DNA of 64,000 nt from Casuarius casuarius (GCA_003342895.1 PTFA01000191.1:1422330-1486329); one strand, 5' to 3'. Counted from the first letter of the stretch, positions 25,401-37,073 are shown. Made by a program: numbers and translations. The notes: generated from the letters alone by a model not told the origin.

Positions 25401-26929
25401 CAAACTGTTGGGTTGGGACCAAGTTCCCAGGAAAGAAGAGGCTCTGTGCTTTCACTTGTAAACAAAAGGAGTGGTATCTTACTGTCCTTGCCCAGGGGAA
25501 GCGTATATATCCGGTTCAAGAAGGCTCTCCAGAGGAGTTTATATCCAGTTCAGAGGAACATCCACCATATTCTGCTTCCTCTCTATACCACAGTAAGCAA
25601 GAAACTCAGCTATAATTCTAAGCAGAGTAAAGGTCTGAGTATTTTTCCAACAGAATAGAGCAATACTATTTTGATGCAGCTGAAGGAGTGTCTGTGGCGA
25701 ACACAACAAATGCAGGCTTTTTGCAAAGATAATTTATCATGTTCTATTTCTCACTGCTTTAAAGCACCCCAAATTCACAATCTGTTACTGTAATGGAAGG
25801 GAAAGAAATGGAGTTCAGTGTTGTACCAGAAAACCAAACATCTCACTTCACTGATATGTTCTACAACTACAGTCTGGTCGTGTTTCGGTGTTCCTATTTC
25901 TTCAGTTGGTAGCAAATAAAGCAACAACATAACCAATTTATAGCAATAATACAAAAAGCTCAGCCTCTGCCAATTTCTTCTAAATTTAATAGCATGCCAG
26001 GGCAGTTGAGGGAAGCAGAATAGGCTTTGAAACAGACTGATTGAGATGCATAAACCCTTTGATCATGAAACAAAACGAAAATAAAATCTTAGTGGAAAAA
26101 ATCTTTTTAGCAGAAGATATTTGCTGAATGCATTCCTTAAAAAAATACAAAAGATCCTTTGCTTTTGAGAACAGCAGATTCAGGTTGCAATTTTACACTA
26201 ATAAATGAAGCACATGTTCCTATTGCTTCAGACAAATGAGTTGGAGTAGTAGTTTTTAATGAAGTCATTTTATGAGTGAATATACACAAGATGACTGAAA
26301 AAGATGTGCTTGCAGAGACTGTAAAGGTGAAGCTATTCCTGTTCATATCAGCTAAGGATCTCATCCTATAAGAGGGAGAAATTCCATGTGTCTGATTCTT
26401 TTCTGATGACTGTTTACCCCAATGAAAAGGGGAACAGATCAATTATCACCTGGCAGAATACAGTGCGCACTTTCCAGGATGAGAAAGATTCCTGAAGCGA
26501 CTGCAAGGAAAGACTGAATGCCACTTGTCTGTAAAAGAGTAATTTGAAAAAAAAAATCCAGAGTTCAGTCTCAATAAATCAGTTAATTTCAGTGAAAAAT
26601 ATTTTCAATCACAAAATTCCCAGTCAACTCCAGCAGCTATGATCCTTCTGTATGTCTAATGTGGATTAAGCAGCAATCTTACTGAACAGGTTTGGATTTG
26701 CAAAATAAATGAAGAGGAATATGTATTGCACTGCCCTAACATTTAAAGTAGGCATAATAGAGAGGGCTACTGATCACTAGAAATTTTCAAATATTTGAAT
26801 AAAGTAGTGTTTAGATACAGTGAATCTCTGAGAATGTGTGTGTGAAATAGTCACTAGAAGGCAGGATATCCAGATATAATGTACAGTATTAGGTCTCTCC
26901 AGTACAGGGAACACTGGAGACCTGCTCTT
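22463..26929. other. Unique non-coding stretch
   Basis: More than 4 kb in which no gene, RNA gene or transposon could be named. There is a G9 run at 23213-23221. Open frames up to 101 codons (24105-24410 and 26137-26442, minus) have no recognisable domain. 25.1-25.5 kb is slightly GC-rich, the rest AT-rich. Confidence 0.55.
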
Positions 26930-27339
26930 TTAGGCAAAAAAAGAACAACTGATTTTTCAGTATTGCTCACAACACAAAAAGTAGGGAACACCACTGAAGT
27001 TACCAAGTTCGTCAGACTCAGAGTTAAACAAAAGGAAGAACATTTCCCACCAGTAACACATTAAATTACGGAGCTCTTTGCCACAGGGGGTTGTGGAAGG
27101 TGTTAAAAGACAAACTAAGCATATTCGGAGAAAACTGCTACTAGTGATATACTATAAAACATGATGGTTCAAAAGTTATTTCCACTTCAGAAAGTTCCCG
27201 AGATACTGGCTGATACTGGGAGGCTGTACAACTTGTGAAAGACTACTTCACAGCTTTTTCTGTTTCTTGTACTTCTTCATAGGAGACAAACAATGGGTTA
27301 GATGGACCTGTTCTCTGACTCACTACAATGGATATTATG
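26930..27339 (+). mobile_element. CR1 LINE 3' end
   Basis: In order: 'ttgctcacaacacaaaaagt' (26963-26982, equivalent to 'tctcacaacacaagaactagg'), 'gagttaaacaaaaggaag' (27021-27038), 'aacacattaaattacgga' (27055-27072), 'gctctttgccacagggggtt' (27073-27092), 'gtggaaggtgttaaaag', and a terminal 'gggttagatggacctg' (27296-27311) with 'tgactcactacaatgg' and 'atattatg'. This is the canonical order of the CR1 3' untranslated region. The first block may extend further upstream. The copy is 5' truncated and non-coding; small open frames crossing it are chance. Confidence 0.85.
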
Positions 27340-28582
27340 CCCTCCTTTTTTCATAGTAAATAGCACTTTAATTTTACAACCCACTGCACGGAAAACAAGA
27401 TCCTGTTCATTACCAGTGAGCACAGCAGTATCTTTCCCACAGACATGGGCACTGTTTGGTCCTGGGAGCGAGGTCACTGTGGTTGGCCTTGCTTTGGCTG
27501 CACAAAGTCTCTCCTGAAAGGGAGAGAAAGGTAGAAATCTCTTCTGTGTATGAATTGTTTTTTAATGTGTGCATTATCACCCACTTCTGGCTACAGCTCC
27601 ATCAGCTTGGGACAGCTCAGAGGGAGCTCCAGAGCCATCCAACACTGCCGAGGCCGGTACTGCTGAGGATGAAATCTCTGGAGCCAAGGGCTAAGCCACT
27701 GCTCCTCAGAGCCAAAAGGAGACATCAAGGGAAGGCACTCGGTGTGTGGCTGTTTACAAAGTGAAGTAAGCAACAAGATCATTGCTTGAGGTTGCACAAA
27801 GGATGTCTTGTCCCTCAGGCAAGTGTGTCTCTCGGTGCTTGAAGCAGAACTTTGGATCGTGCCTCGAGGCACTACAACAGCTGCTATTTCCATCAGTTCA
27901 CTGAAGCTTTTAGCACTGCTGTACAGGAAAACCTTGCAACCAGTACTGTCATCAGTCCAAATGGCCTCCAACGATACCAGGGAACCAGTCTGCTCGGGAA
28001 CTGGCACTGACATCTTTAATGAAAACAGGTGATGAAATATCACTTCAGGTCAGCTGTGTTGAATGAGCCCATAATTACATCGATTTATGTTAACTCACTG
28101 TTTGTTTATAATTTACATCTCACTCCTGCAACTTGCTCCCAAGTGCTTGGCTGGGCAAAATGTACTGAGAGTAAAGGAAAGATGTGGGGTGAAAAAAAGA
28201 GCTTTTGCGAAATGCTGTCTTGCAAAAACATGGCTGGTGGCAGTTCCTCCAGTTCAAAACTGGCATGTCAATAGTGAGTCTTAGTCCGTTGGCCCTGTCC
28301 CCCCTTGACTGTGGTCTCTTACACAGCTAAGGTTGTGCCTCACATTCAGTGACCTTCCCAGTCTGATGTGGCTGTGATCTGCTGACTACCTTGTAGAGTT
28401 ACAGACCAGGGAAAAGACATGGTGCAGTACTGGAGGCAGAGGGCTGGTGGCCTTGTACTGAAAGGGCCATGTGAGGTGACAGACTGATGCTGGGGCTATG
28501 TTGCTACCACTTCTGCTCCATCATATGTATGTATTGCTCGCTCTCCCTCTGAGCACCAGTGCTACCTATCACCTCGTGACCT
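27340..28582. other. Unique non-coding stretch
   Basis: No supported gene. The 150-codon minus-strand open frame at 27591-28043 is the largest here, but its peptide shows no recognisable domain, and it faces open frames of 74 and 102 codons on the other strand, as chance frames in GC-richer DNA do. Confidence 0.5.
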
Positions 28583-28675
28583 TGCTTTGAGCAGGAGGTG
28601 GGACTAGGTGACATCCTGAGGTTTGGAGAGGAATATATCCTTCCAACCTGCATTGTCCTGTGAGTTCTGTTATCC
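28583..28675 (+). mobile_element. CR1 terminal fragment, avian-type end
   Basis: The block 'gctttgagcaggaggtggga' continues directly into 'ctaggtgacatcctgagg'. After a short insertion (about 28623-28638) comes 'ccttccaacctgcattgtcc' and then 'tgtgagttctgttatcc'. This parallels the well-known avian CR1 terminus 'ggaggttggactagatgacctcctgaggtcccttccaacctg...ttctgtgattctatg'. This ending is the best single hint that the host is a bird. Confidence 0.65.
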
Positions 28676-30249
28676 AGTGCACAGAGTCCTGCACACCAAA
28701 AAACACTGAGGTTCCTGTCATAAAGCTGGGATAACTTTACATGTCCACAAAGGGAATGTCTGCATCTGAGTTTTCCCTTTATTGTCACTGACACAGGCAC
28801 TCCTGAAGTGCAGTTAATCTGATTTATCTCCAACAGCTGCTTTCTGAATCACTCATTTCACCCTGCCAGCCTTAAAGGGAGTCCATGTGACTACACTGGA
28901 TCTAAATTTGGACTGCTGAATCCCTCTAATGGGGTCAGACTGGTAGTTAATGTATGACAACAGAGCTGTTATTCTGGGGACTTTGAGAACAGCATCTCAT
29001 GTCGAGCAGACATAGGAGAGGTTTGGTTTCCACTGAAGGAAGGCTGTCCTCTGCTGGGACACCACAAGACATCTGTGACAGTGTGGGGAAATGGAAGGTA
29101 AAATAAGGCTTTGTGCCCTCTATAACTTCCAAGAGCAAAATGGTGAGAGCAGGTGTTTTGAGAAAGGTGGGAAGTGCAAGTGAAGGGTCTGGTGCCCACC
29201 AAACGCACAAAGCTGAACAAACTGTTAAGTAAACATTCTCTTCTACATAGAAAAAACTCTGAACTGTAGTGTCCCTGATCTAGATTTTCAAAACTATGCC
29301 TATGGAGAGGATAGCAGCAGAACTTGGAAGAAAGGAAGGAGGGCAGGAGGCAAACAGATGTACTTGAAGCTTTATTTTATCTTCTTCCTTCATCCTCATG
29401 GTCATGGTGGGCAGACCCAGTCCCCTGTGAGATGTTCCTTGGACAGAAGAAAGACAGTCTTGACAAAATCAAAGCTCCTTGGTGTCCTGTCTTTCTCCCC
29501 GGCTCACTGTGCCTTTTGCCCGCCCTCATTCAAGGCTTCATTTTTGCAGCAGGGTCCTGATGAGGGGAAGTGCAGACTTACGTCACTGCACGGCTGGACT
29601 CAGAATTTCCCTTACCACTGTAGGAGGAGTCCTTATAGTCTGCAAGAAACTTGTTTGTAGTAGACCTCATGCTTTCTAGCAACTGAGTTCCTGTTAGGAT
29701 TGGAGAGTAATATATTAGCTATATAAAGTGTGTGGGATGCTAAAGAGACAAAAGAACTTTCCACAGACCAAAGGACAGGAGGATATTGGATAAAAATGCC
29801 CGTTTTCCAAAGAAAGAGAACAGCAGGCTCTATTCACAGTCTGTTTGTAAGGCTAGCAATCAGAATCTACTGGCAATCAGGACAGCTTTTCTATGCATTC
29901 ACTAGCAAATGGGTTTAGGAATCAACGTGTAGGGAGAAAAGCTTTGAACAGTAGGTTAACATGGGGCCAAACTTCCATACGTATTTACTGCCTGAGAAAA
30001 CTCAGCGAGTTGTACAGCCAGGCCCTTAAACACTTGATATCGAGTGACTGGAGAGTCATCAAACTGGAAGAACTACTTTTTCATCACTTAAAAGATGTAG
30101 TGAAATGTAGGTAGTTACATGAAAATGTCAGCTCAATCACGTTCAAACAAAGAAAACCAAATGTAAGAAATTATTTGGAAAGGAAAAGAGAACAAAATGG
30201 AAGGTACTGTTGTTCCATTGAATAAATCCACTTTTTTCCCGTTGCTGGT
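28676..30249. other. Unique non-coding stretch
   Basis: No supported gene. Three overlapping small open frames at 29324-29679 reflect moderately GC-rich sequence and show no recognised motif. No clear transposon. Confidence 0.55.
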
Positions 30250-30670
30250 CACTGCGTCTCACAAAAAGGATGTGGTTGAGCTGGACAAGATTCACAGAAG
30301 GGCAAGAAGGATGATCGGAGGTCTGGTACAACTTCCACATAAGGAACAACTAAGTAAGACAGGACTCTTCAGTCTGGAAAGGGGCAGTATGAGAAGACAG
30401 TACGAGAGCGCTACAAAATCATGACTGCTTCACAGAGGGTGAAGAAGCACCAGTTGCTTGCTGTCTCTCCCAGTACAGGAATTAGGAGCCACCAAAAAAA
30501 CCCCAGGCAGAACCCAGGTTCAAAACAATCAGAAGGAGCTGCCATTTGTCATTAAGCTCCAGAACCTCTTGCCACAGGATGCTGTGGGTACCACGCATCT
30601 GCATGTGTTCAAGGAGACTGAATAAATTCATAGAAGAGAGAGCCACGAAGAGCTACCAAAAAATCCAGGT
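30250..30670 (+). mobile_element. CR1 LINE 3' end
   Basis: In order: 'tgagctggacaagattcaca' with 'gaagggcaagaaggatgatc' (30277-30316), 'ggactcttcagtctggaaag' (30361-30380), 'gcgctacaaaatcatgactg' (30408-30427), 'acaggaattaggagccacca' (30475-30494), 'ggttcaaaacaatcagaagg' (30518-30537), 'ctccagaacctcttgccaca' plus 'ggatgctgtggg' (30558-30589), and 'gtgttcaaggagactgaata' with 'aattcatagaag' (30606-30637). These are the landmark CR1 blocks in the correct order. The extreme 3' end (the 'gatggacc...' block) is missing. Small open frames across it are not real genes. Confidence 0.88.
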
Positions 30671-31235
30671 AAAAATCCACCAATATTTTTCCTCTCTCAC
30701 CCTATTCACCCAGACAGGAGTCTCATTTTCCCAAAAGTCAAAAAAATTGATGTTTCAAAAAACTTTAAGGAAATGTCATAAAAACTTGTAAACAATGATG
30801 TCTGCTTGACACTAAATGAGACTAAATTGTCCTGTCCCTTGACCAAAATGGGAATTAAGGAAAGGTTCCAGCTTCTTTCCTCCCTTTCAAGGCCTCATAA
30901 GAGTAATTTACAGATTACAGGTCCAGCTGCAGCAGAGAGACAAGACATATCTGTCTAATACCTCCACTGGGTGACAGGGATCCTTGAAATGAACCAGGAA
31001 GCCAGCACAGCTTCTCTCAGTCTAAAATGTCCATGTGGGGCTCAGGTAGGCATCCTGAAGTGGACCGAGGGGCCTTTTTCCCCTCCCTAGGTCCCCTCCA
31101 AGCCTGGCGGAGTCGGTTCCCTCCTCAGAGATCTCCCCAGTGCAGCAGATCTTGAGTGCTGCTTGGAAAATGTGGAATAAGACGCTGTTCCTGGGGTGAG
31201 ACTTTCTTTTTTCCAAAGTCAATTTTTCTGTGGAA

Positions 31236-31257
31236 TTGGATGGAAAATTCCATCCAA
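31236..31257. repeat. Inverted repeat, 10-bp perfect arms
   Basis: The arms ttggatggaa and ttccatccaa are perfect reverse complements separated by two A residues. It can form a cruciform, or it is a dyad binding site. No flanking promoter or terminator context is visible. Confidence 0.8.
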
Positions 31258-31460
31258 CTCAATCAGGGAAAAGTCCAAGAGAAAAACCTCTCCTGTGGGG
31301 AAATGTCAAAGCATTTTACAGTGATCAGAAATGTTAAAGCAAAACATTTCAGTCTTTCCGAAATTAATTCTTCTTGTAGGGAGGAGGAGACTTTCCATTT
31401 GGCAAAGAGTTGTGATGGTTTGACTTTTTGTCCCAATAAAGAACAAAAAACAAAATGTAA

Positions 31461-31482
31461 AAAGAAAGAAAGAAACAAAGAA
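31461..31482 (+). repeat. (AAAG)n simple repeat
   Basis: About 22 bases of imperfect AAAG tetranucleotide repeat, with one AAAC unit interrupting it. Short microsatellite. Confidence 0.75.
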
Positions 31483-31605
31483 ATTAGTATTTCCCATCAG
31501 CTAGAAATTCCATTTTTCACTCTGCTGCTCTCTGAACTCTCTGAACAGTCTCTTCATTCAGATTTAGACACAAGTTTCAGCCTAATCCTTGAAGTTAGGT
31601 ACTCT

Positions 31606-31675
31606 ATGTGGCCCTGATCCTGTAAGCACTTGCACGTGTGAATAGCTGAACTGAACAGTATTGCCCTATTGGGCA
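31606..31675 (+). repeat. Palindromic amniote repeat (left half)
   Basis: The block 'gtggccctgatcctgtaagc' followed by 'acttgcacgtgtgaatagc' and a 'ccctattgggc' centre matches what I recall as the left half of a palindromic interspersed repeat reading 'ggccctgatcctgcaagcacttacgcacgtgagtagtcccattgac'. The right half is not evident. A non-autonomous DNA-transposon origin is inference. Confidence 0.55.
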
Positions 31676-34600
31676 TAACGGGGATATTCACGATGGTGAC
31701 ACTGTGCAGAGGTACCCATGGTGTGGGACTCAGGACGTTGACCTCAGGATGGGTAGTGGTGAAGGAACCAACTAAAACACCTGACTTGTAGCACTCCAGC
31801 TTTCTTCTTCCACTACGATAATATTTTAGGTTATTCCTTGGGCCAGACTCCATCTGCATTTCTCTCAAACCTACACCCCTTTCTCAGGATGCTGCTGGGC
31901 CAGCTGAGCACAACTGCCAAGCTCTTTGAAATGCATGTCATATTTTGGAACAGTAACTCACTTCAGGGGGCTGCTCCCCCATCTGAGAGGAGGAGGATTT
32001 ATGTACATGACTCCTATTAGCAAGTTGTATGTGTAAATCACCCCCAGATTGACAGCAGCACAGACCCCACTGATGTTTTATACTGCACAGAAAAACTAGA
32101 GCTTAACACTGTGTAAATGACAAGTAGCTAGGGATCATAACTAACTGCAGCAATATATTCTGCATAATAATACACTGTTATTAAAAATAGGTATGGCACA
32201 TAAAGTGCCTGTTTAAAATTAATACAGAATTACAAAGCCCATGAGGGAGGATTAAATTTATTAAAATAGCTGGTTAGTGCATGAAAAGGGGGTAAGGGGT
32301 TTTTGTTGTTGTTTTGTTTTCTTTTGAAATCCTTAAAAGAAACACATTATATGCTAGAAGTCTGAGGAAATGTGCTTAAGATTTTTTTTACAAAACTTTC
32401 TGCCCTACTGGAAGAAATACATCTGGACTGCCAGGTTTCAGCCTACTGCGAATTAAATGATGGATAAAGATCTCAGAAATGGAAGTAAAAATAGATGCTG
32501 AAGGTAACTTTTCATCTCAAGACCTATCATAAGAATACACTTAACAACATTCTTAAAGAGAAGTGTGTACTTAATGCTGAAGTAGGGGCAGATTAAGGTA
32601 TGTGTATGATTAAAACACACAGATCTCTTATTTCGTTGCATATTTCTTCGTCCTTCATCAGCTTGTTTCTACTTGTTCCAAGTGGATCCATTCCTGTGCC
32701 AGTGTCTGCAGATTTCCCTAGCACTAATCACAACACACACAGTGAATTGAAACCATCCTAGGATCCGGGCCTTCTATAAACCTATTTTGCAATGCCCCTG
32801 GCATTGATAAATAAAAGCAACAATATTAGTTAATACTGCTATTATATAACTAAGAGAATGTTTACTTATTGTTGCAGACCAATACCTTAATTACAACACG
32901 ATTGCTGAATGTTGCTTTAAAGCTAAATTTACGGGCCAAAGCAAAGTCACTTGAAATCAGTAGGAAACTGAGAAACGTATGTGCTGTGAAACATTAACTC
33001 TATTTTATTAGTGGCTTACATTTTTACTGCTGTGATGCTTGGCATTTTTGCATTAGCTTAATATTTTAAGAAATCCCTACCACCAGTAGTAAAGGAGTCA
33101 TTTTTCTTCCTCCTCCTCCCTCGCTGTGACAATAAAAATGATTAGTGCAGACAAAATCCACAGAAAGGTTCCAAATGCAGAACCCTTTTCAGAGCTACAA
33201 AAATATGCAATAATTGATTTTAACATCTGCAATAATTGATTCCATATGTGCCACTGTCAGCTGTGATGCCTTGGTTAGCCTGATCCATTCAAAACGTGGG
33301 CATTGGAATGAGCAGGCCACAAATTTTTCATCTGGGCATTATTTTTATACATTTGCCAATATACCTATTGGGACCTAAATTGCTGGTCTCGGTTCTACTT
33401 ATGTGTTTACTGCTTTTCTCTTCTTAGAAAATTAGATTTAAATGAATTTCTTTTCTTTCTAATTTCCTAATGATTGCTGAAGTTTAACTGTGATAGCTGT
33501 ATTACTCCAGTAAAGCCTTTGTTTTTGTTTTTTTTTTAAAGAAAAGAGCAATTCTAATTCTGTCTTCGATTCAGATAACTGCAGCATATGCTTAGATTCA
33601 CTCTCCCATCCGTACAATCCATAGACAAAGATTTGAATCCTACAGACTTCAGTAGCACTTAAACACATGCATATAGTAAATTAATCATGAATGATCAGCC
33701 TAGCACATCTATGTCTCCCTGTACATCTGACTTTGGGCAGTTCTCCTCCTCCTGGCCCTCCAATGGCGTTTCATAGAGGGAGGACTCCTTTTTACATTCA
33801 ACGTGCCTTTTTCTGGGCCAAGTATGTCTCTAGGAACTGGAGGGATAGGGAATTCTGTCATAATAGTCCAGAATGCTCCCACAGCTCTAGGCTTTTCTCT
33901 GAGAATTTAAGCAAAAATCAGTGAAGTTCTCATTTAGTCATGGTCTTCACTTGAGCCCTTTTTCTCTATTTAAATACCAGATGTCATACTGACACAAAAA
34001 TGGAATAATACAAAGTTGACTTAAAGACTGGTTTTGCTACTTGAAAATCTGTTGCCATGAGGAAAATCAGCTGCCATGAAAAGGAAAGATCTTTTTACCT
34101 GGGTCCGCCCCTCTCAGATCCAGGATGTAAGTTGCGTCATTTTTTTAAATTGATCCAGGAGATCACATGGATCTGGAAGCCACCAAATATTGTCCTAAAA
34201 AACATGCTACTTAATTAGACCTAAATCGAAGGCATATGGGTCTACAGACTACTTATCACAACTAGACTGCCATAATACTATACCGCAGTATCTCCTGCAT
34301 CACACACTAAACACGTAAGATAGTGCATCAGGTAGAACACGTCCAGTATTAAACACTTCCTCAAAACATCTCAAACTATTTGGTGCCCTTCTGAAACTCC
34401 CAGATGCAAGAGTCCTGTGATTACATGGGAATTATGCCTAAAAACCAAGTCAAACCCCTATGTTTCCAAGTGTCATTATCCAGCATTTAGAGAGTCAACA
34501 CATCCACTTTTAAACTTGCTGGAGATGTTTTTCAAACAGTCATTTCAGAAACAAATGATGATTTTAGTAGTCAATTTTGCCAGTTCTGGCCTAACAGCCC

Positions 34601-35942
34601 TCACTGCAGTTCTTCCAGCCTTGCTGCCACAACTCCAGAGGTACAAACTGCCTTTTGGGAGGATGGGAGGGTCACAGAGAAGACATTGCTGTGTGTCAAA
34701 TCTGAAAAGTGGCCAAAAAAAAAGAAAAAGAAAAGCCTGAAGTTTTTTCATAGTGAGCACTCCTGTAATAAATATGATTCATAACAAAAATAACAGAGAA
34801 AAGTAGTAGATTTGCTTATTTCTCCCCTGCATTACTGGCAGATCCCATTACATTGTGTACTTTTGGGCTTACATGCAGCTTCCCAATGTTTAAGCATAGG
34901 AAAATGTAGGCTCATCTCAAGAAGACTCTGTGCATGGATGTGGCAGACACAGAAGAGCAAGCCAGCTCTGCACTCAGTGAATAACAGTGCCATGAGATTA
35001 ATTTCAAGGAAGCTCTACCAAGTTATGCCATGGGATCTTGTCCAGACGGTTCAAAGCTAGAGGTGTCACAGATGGTTGGTGCCTGGGTACTCCCTAGGAA
35101 GGACTTTGTACTGTAGTTTCCTTCCTCCTACAATGATGTCCCCAGAAGTCATCTTGCTGGTTCACTTTGGAGGGTAGGAGCTGTTGGTTTATTTCTCAGC
35201 TCTGGGAGCTTTATTTATGTCCAGCTCCTTACAAGAAAATGAAGCTTCCAGGCTTTAGGAGCATTCAGTCACACTGGGATGAAAAGTTGGGCACACGAGG
35301 TAGAGGAGCAGGGATGGAAGTTGGTGTCAGAACCAGGAGAGAAAGCCCTGAGGAGACAAAGGATTTCCCTTGTATAACCTCTACTAAAAAAAGAATACAA
35401 ATCTGTTTGCCTTGCCCTATTTACAAGCTATAAAAACTGCTTGAAAAGAAATGCAGCAGTCAAACACTTTCACTGGAGTCCAGATCTAGTACTGTCAACC
35501 CCAGGAGTTCAAAAATCATGAGCTAGCTCCAAAGCAAATAGAAGACAGGCTCAGAAACCATGCAAATAATAAATAAATAAACCCTGGGTTCTTTTCACTT
35601 TCCTTCCTGCTTTTGACTCTTAGGATCCTTTCAAGCTTTCGTCTACAGCTGTGAAGCTTAGCTTTCATTCTTTAAAAAGCATGGTTGTATGTAATAACAC
35701 GACTAAAAAGCTGGGGCTTTAAAATATGTACCAAAACTTATCAAGGCACTTGCTAAAGTCACAAAAGCTTGGAATGCAGCATTCCTACTAGTGCTTAGTC
35801 ATATGAACTATTGTGTGCGCATATTTAAGCATGGATTATTTTGGTAGGTTAATAATGATACTACTCCAGGCATCCATGCCATGGCAGGTGTCTCCACATG
35901 GCACTACAATACACCTACATGTCAACATACCACTATGATGGC
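31676..35942. other. Unique non-coding stretch, AT-rich
   Basis: No gene recognised in more than 4 kb. AT-rich between 32.0 and 33.6 kb, where a duplicated 14-base homeodomain-like motif lies (listed separately). The longest open frame is 107 codons (34417-34740, plus), with no known motif. A weak repeat-like segment lies at about 35786-35855. Confidence 0.55.
33206..33241. promoter_or_regulatory. Candidate regulatory motif pair (tgcaataattgatt x2)
   Basis: The identical 14-base word tgcaataattgatt occurs at 33206-33219 and 33228-33241, start-to-start spacing 22 bases, close to two turns of the helix. Each copy holds a TAATTG homeodomain-type core next to an ATTGATT word. The sequence around it is AT-rich but not simple repeat. 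This could be an enhancer element with paired binding sites. It could equally be a chance local duplication. No neighbouring gene is visible to assign it to. Confidence 0.3.
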
Positions 35943-36066
35943 CGTGGGGCCTAGTGGCTGGTGCATCAGGCAGGCACCTAGGAAACCTGGGTTCAATTCT
36001 CATCTCCTGGGTTGTCCTTGGACAAGCCNCTTACTCACTTCAGGGTCTTGGTTTCTCGTCTGCAAT
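35943..36066 (+). mobile_element. tRNA-derived SINE (Cry/MIR-like) with visible A and B boxes
   Basis: The head 'gtggggcctagtggctgg' holds an A-box-like element (35947-35957, GGGCCTAGTGG) and 'cctgggttcaattctcatct' holds a near-perfect B box (GGTTCAATTC, 35990-35999). Then come 'cttggacaagcc' (the 'ccttgggcaagtc' equivalent), 'cttactcacttcagggtctt' and 'ggtttctcgtctgcaat' (the 'cctcagtttcccatctgtaa' equivalent). This order is diagnostic of tRNA-derived amniote SINEs. It is not a tRNA gene because no cloverleaf stems are formed. One undetermined base lies at 36029. The 3' tail after the core is unclear. It is the best-preserved SINE in the window. Confidence 0.85.
36029..36029. other. Undetermined base (N)
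   Basis: A single N in the assembly, inside the SINE, in a spot where related elements read GTCAC. Confidence 1.
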
Positions 36067-37061
36067 ACCAAATTGAAATTTGACCCTTTGAAACACATGT
36101 TATGGCACGTCACACATTTCTTGGTCAATACAGTGTGAAAAAATAAGATGGAAGGAATTTGAATATGGCGTATTGCGCTGTGAGTGTCTTTAGTTTCAAT
36201 GCTGTTTGGGATCACTTCCATCTTTGTGTTGAGATCTAGCAAAGCAAAGGAGCATGAAGTGTTGCTAGGAGGCCTGTGCTGGGACATTGAGCCACATGTG
36301 CCATTAACATACATTCAGTCAAGGAAGGACAGGCCCTTCTCCGTCTTTGCTGTTGCTCTTGGCACTGAAGTTTCACCTTTCTTCTAAGCAAACTCCTGAC
36401 AACACTTGCTTCCTCAAAACATGCAAGTATCTTGGCATGTGCCTTCCAGACAGGATTTTGGAGCAGATGTTCGTAAAGGCACATAGAGTGGTTCTCCTGG
36501 TAGTTAGGGAAAATCTTCTGTACCATTTGGCACTCGTATTTTGCAGCTGTGTTCTTACAGTGGCAGCTTTCCACCCGGGTTTCATCTGACTTCATTACTG
36601 TTGGACTAGGTCAAGTCTTTCCAGCTTGTGCTCAATATTGTTAAAAGAACCTTAATGACTTGGAGAGGCAGAAGAGTTGCAAATGATGGCAGAACTTTTG
36701 GGGAGCAAAATGCAGGGAGCTAAAAGCTCCAGTGATAGCTCACCTACTGCCTCCTAGCACTCACATCACCTGAGTCATTGTGCTGAAAGGTTTCTAGAGG
36801 ACAGAGGTTCCCAGAGCCCTTTGCCCTGCCGTGTAGTTCAGGAGATGATACAAACTATACTGGATGCCTTTGAGATATATAAATCCTCAGGGCCAAGCCA
36901 TAAATTGTACTACCTCTACAAAAGCATCAATCATGTTTGCCGCCATCTTCCGTGCCACTGCACCAGGTGTCTTTTCTGGGGTTGTATTAGGTAGCAATTT
37001 ACCTCTAGCCTATGCTAACTATCAACTCATCCTGCCTTGGCTCAGCTGTTCCAGTCAGCAA

Positions 37062-37073
37062 GGGGGGGGGGGG
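37062..37073. repeat. Poly-G run (G12)
   Basis: Uninterrupted run of 12 G. Such runs are prone to sequencing-length error and can take part in G-quadruplex formation. A 113-codon open frame starting at 37037 runs through it, so that frame depends on the run length and is not trustworthy. Confidence 0.9.

Larger units (their letters stand above)
30671..31605. other. Unique non-coding stretch with hairpin-forming site
   Basis: Holds a short GC-rich patch (31.05-31.15 kb), a 10-bp-arm inverted repeat (31236-31257) and an AAAG-type simple repeat (31461-31482). The 153-codon plus-strand open frame at 31156-31617 matches no protein family I know. Sequence at 31.27-31.42 kb is rich in AAATGT- and CATTT-like words and may be an old repeat I cannot name. 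Confidence 0.5.

Noticed and set aside
27591..28043. 150-codon open frame, minus strand
   Set aside because: No recognisable domain, opposed by open frames on the other strand; expected by chance in moderately GC-rich DNA.
31270..31425. Possible old repeat rich in AAATGT/CATTT words
   Set aside because: Texture is suggestive but no ordered blocks could be matched to a family.
31156..31617. 153-codon open frame, plus strand
   Set aside because: Crosses an AAAG simple repeat and ends in a palindromic repeat; no recognisable domain.
35786..35855. Possible further palindromic-repeat half
   Set aside because: Only words like 'gtcatatgaactattgtg' and 'atatttaagcatgg' resemble the family; too weak.
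35943..36066. Possible tRNA gene from the A and B boxes
   Set aside because: No cloverleaf stems; the downstream sequence matches a SINE core, so it is a tRNA-derived SINE.
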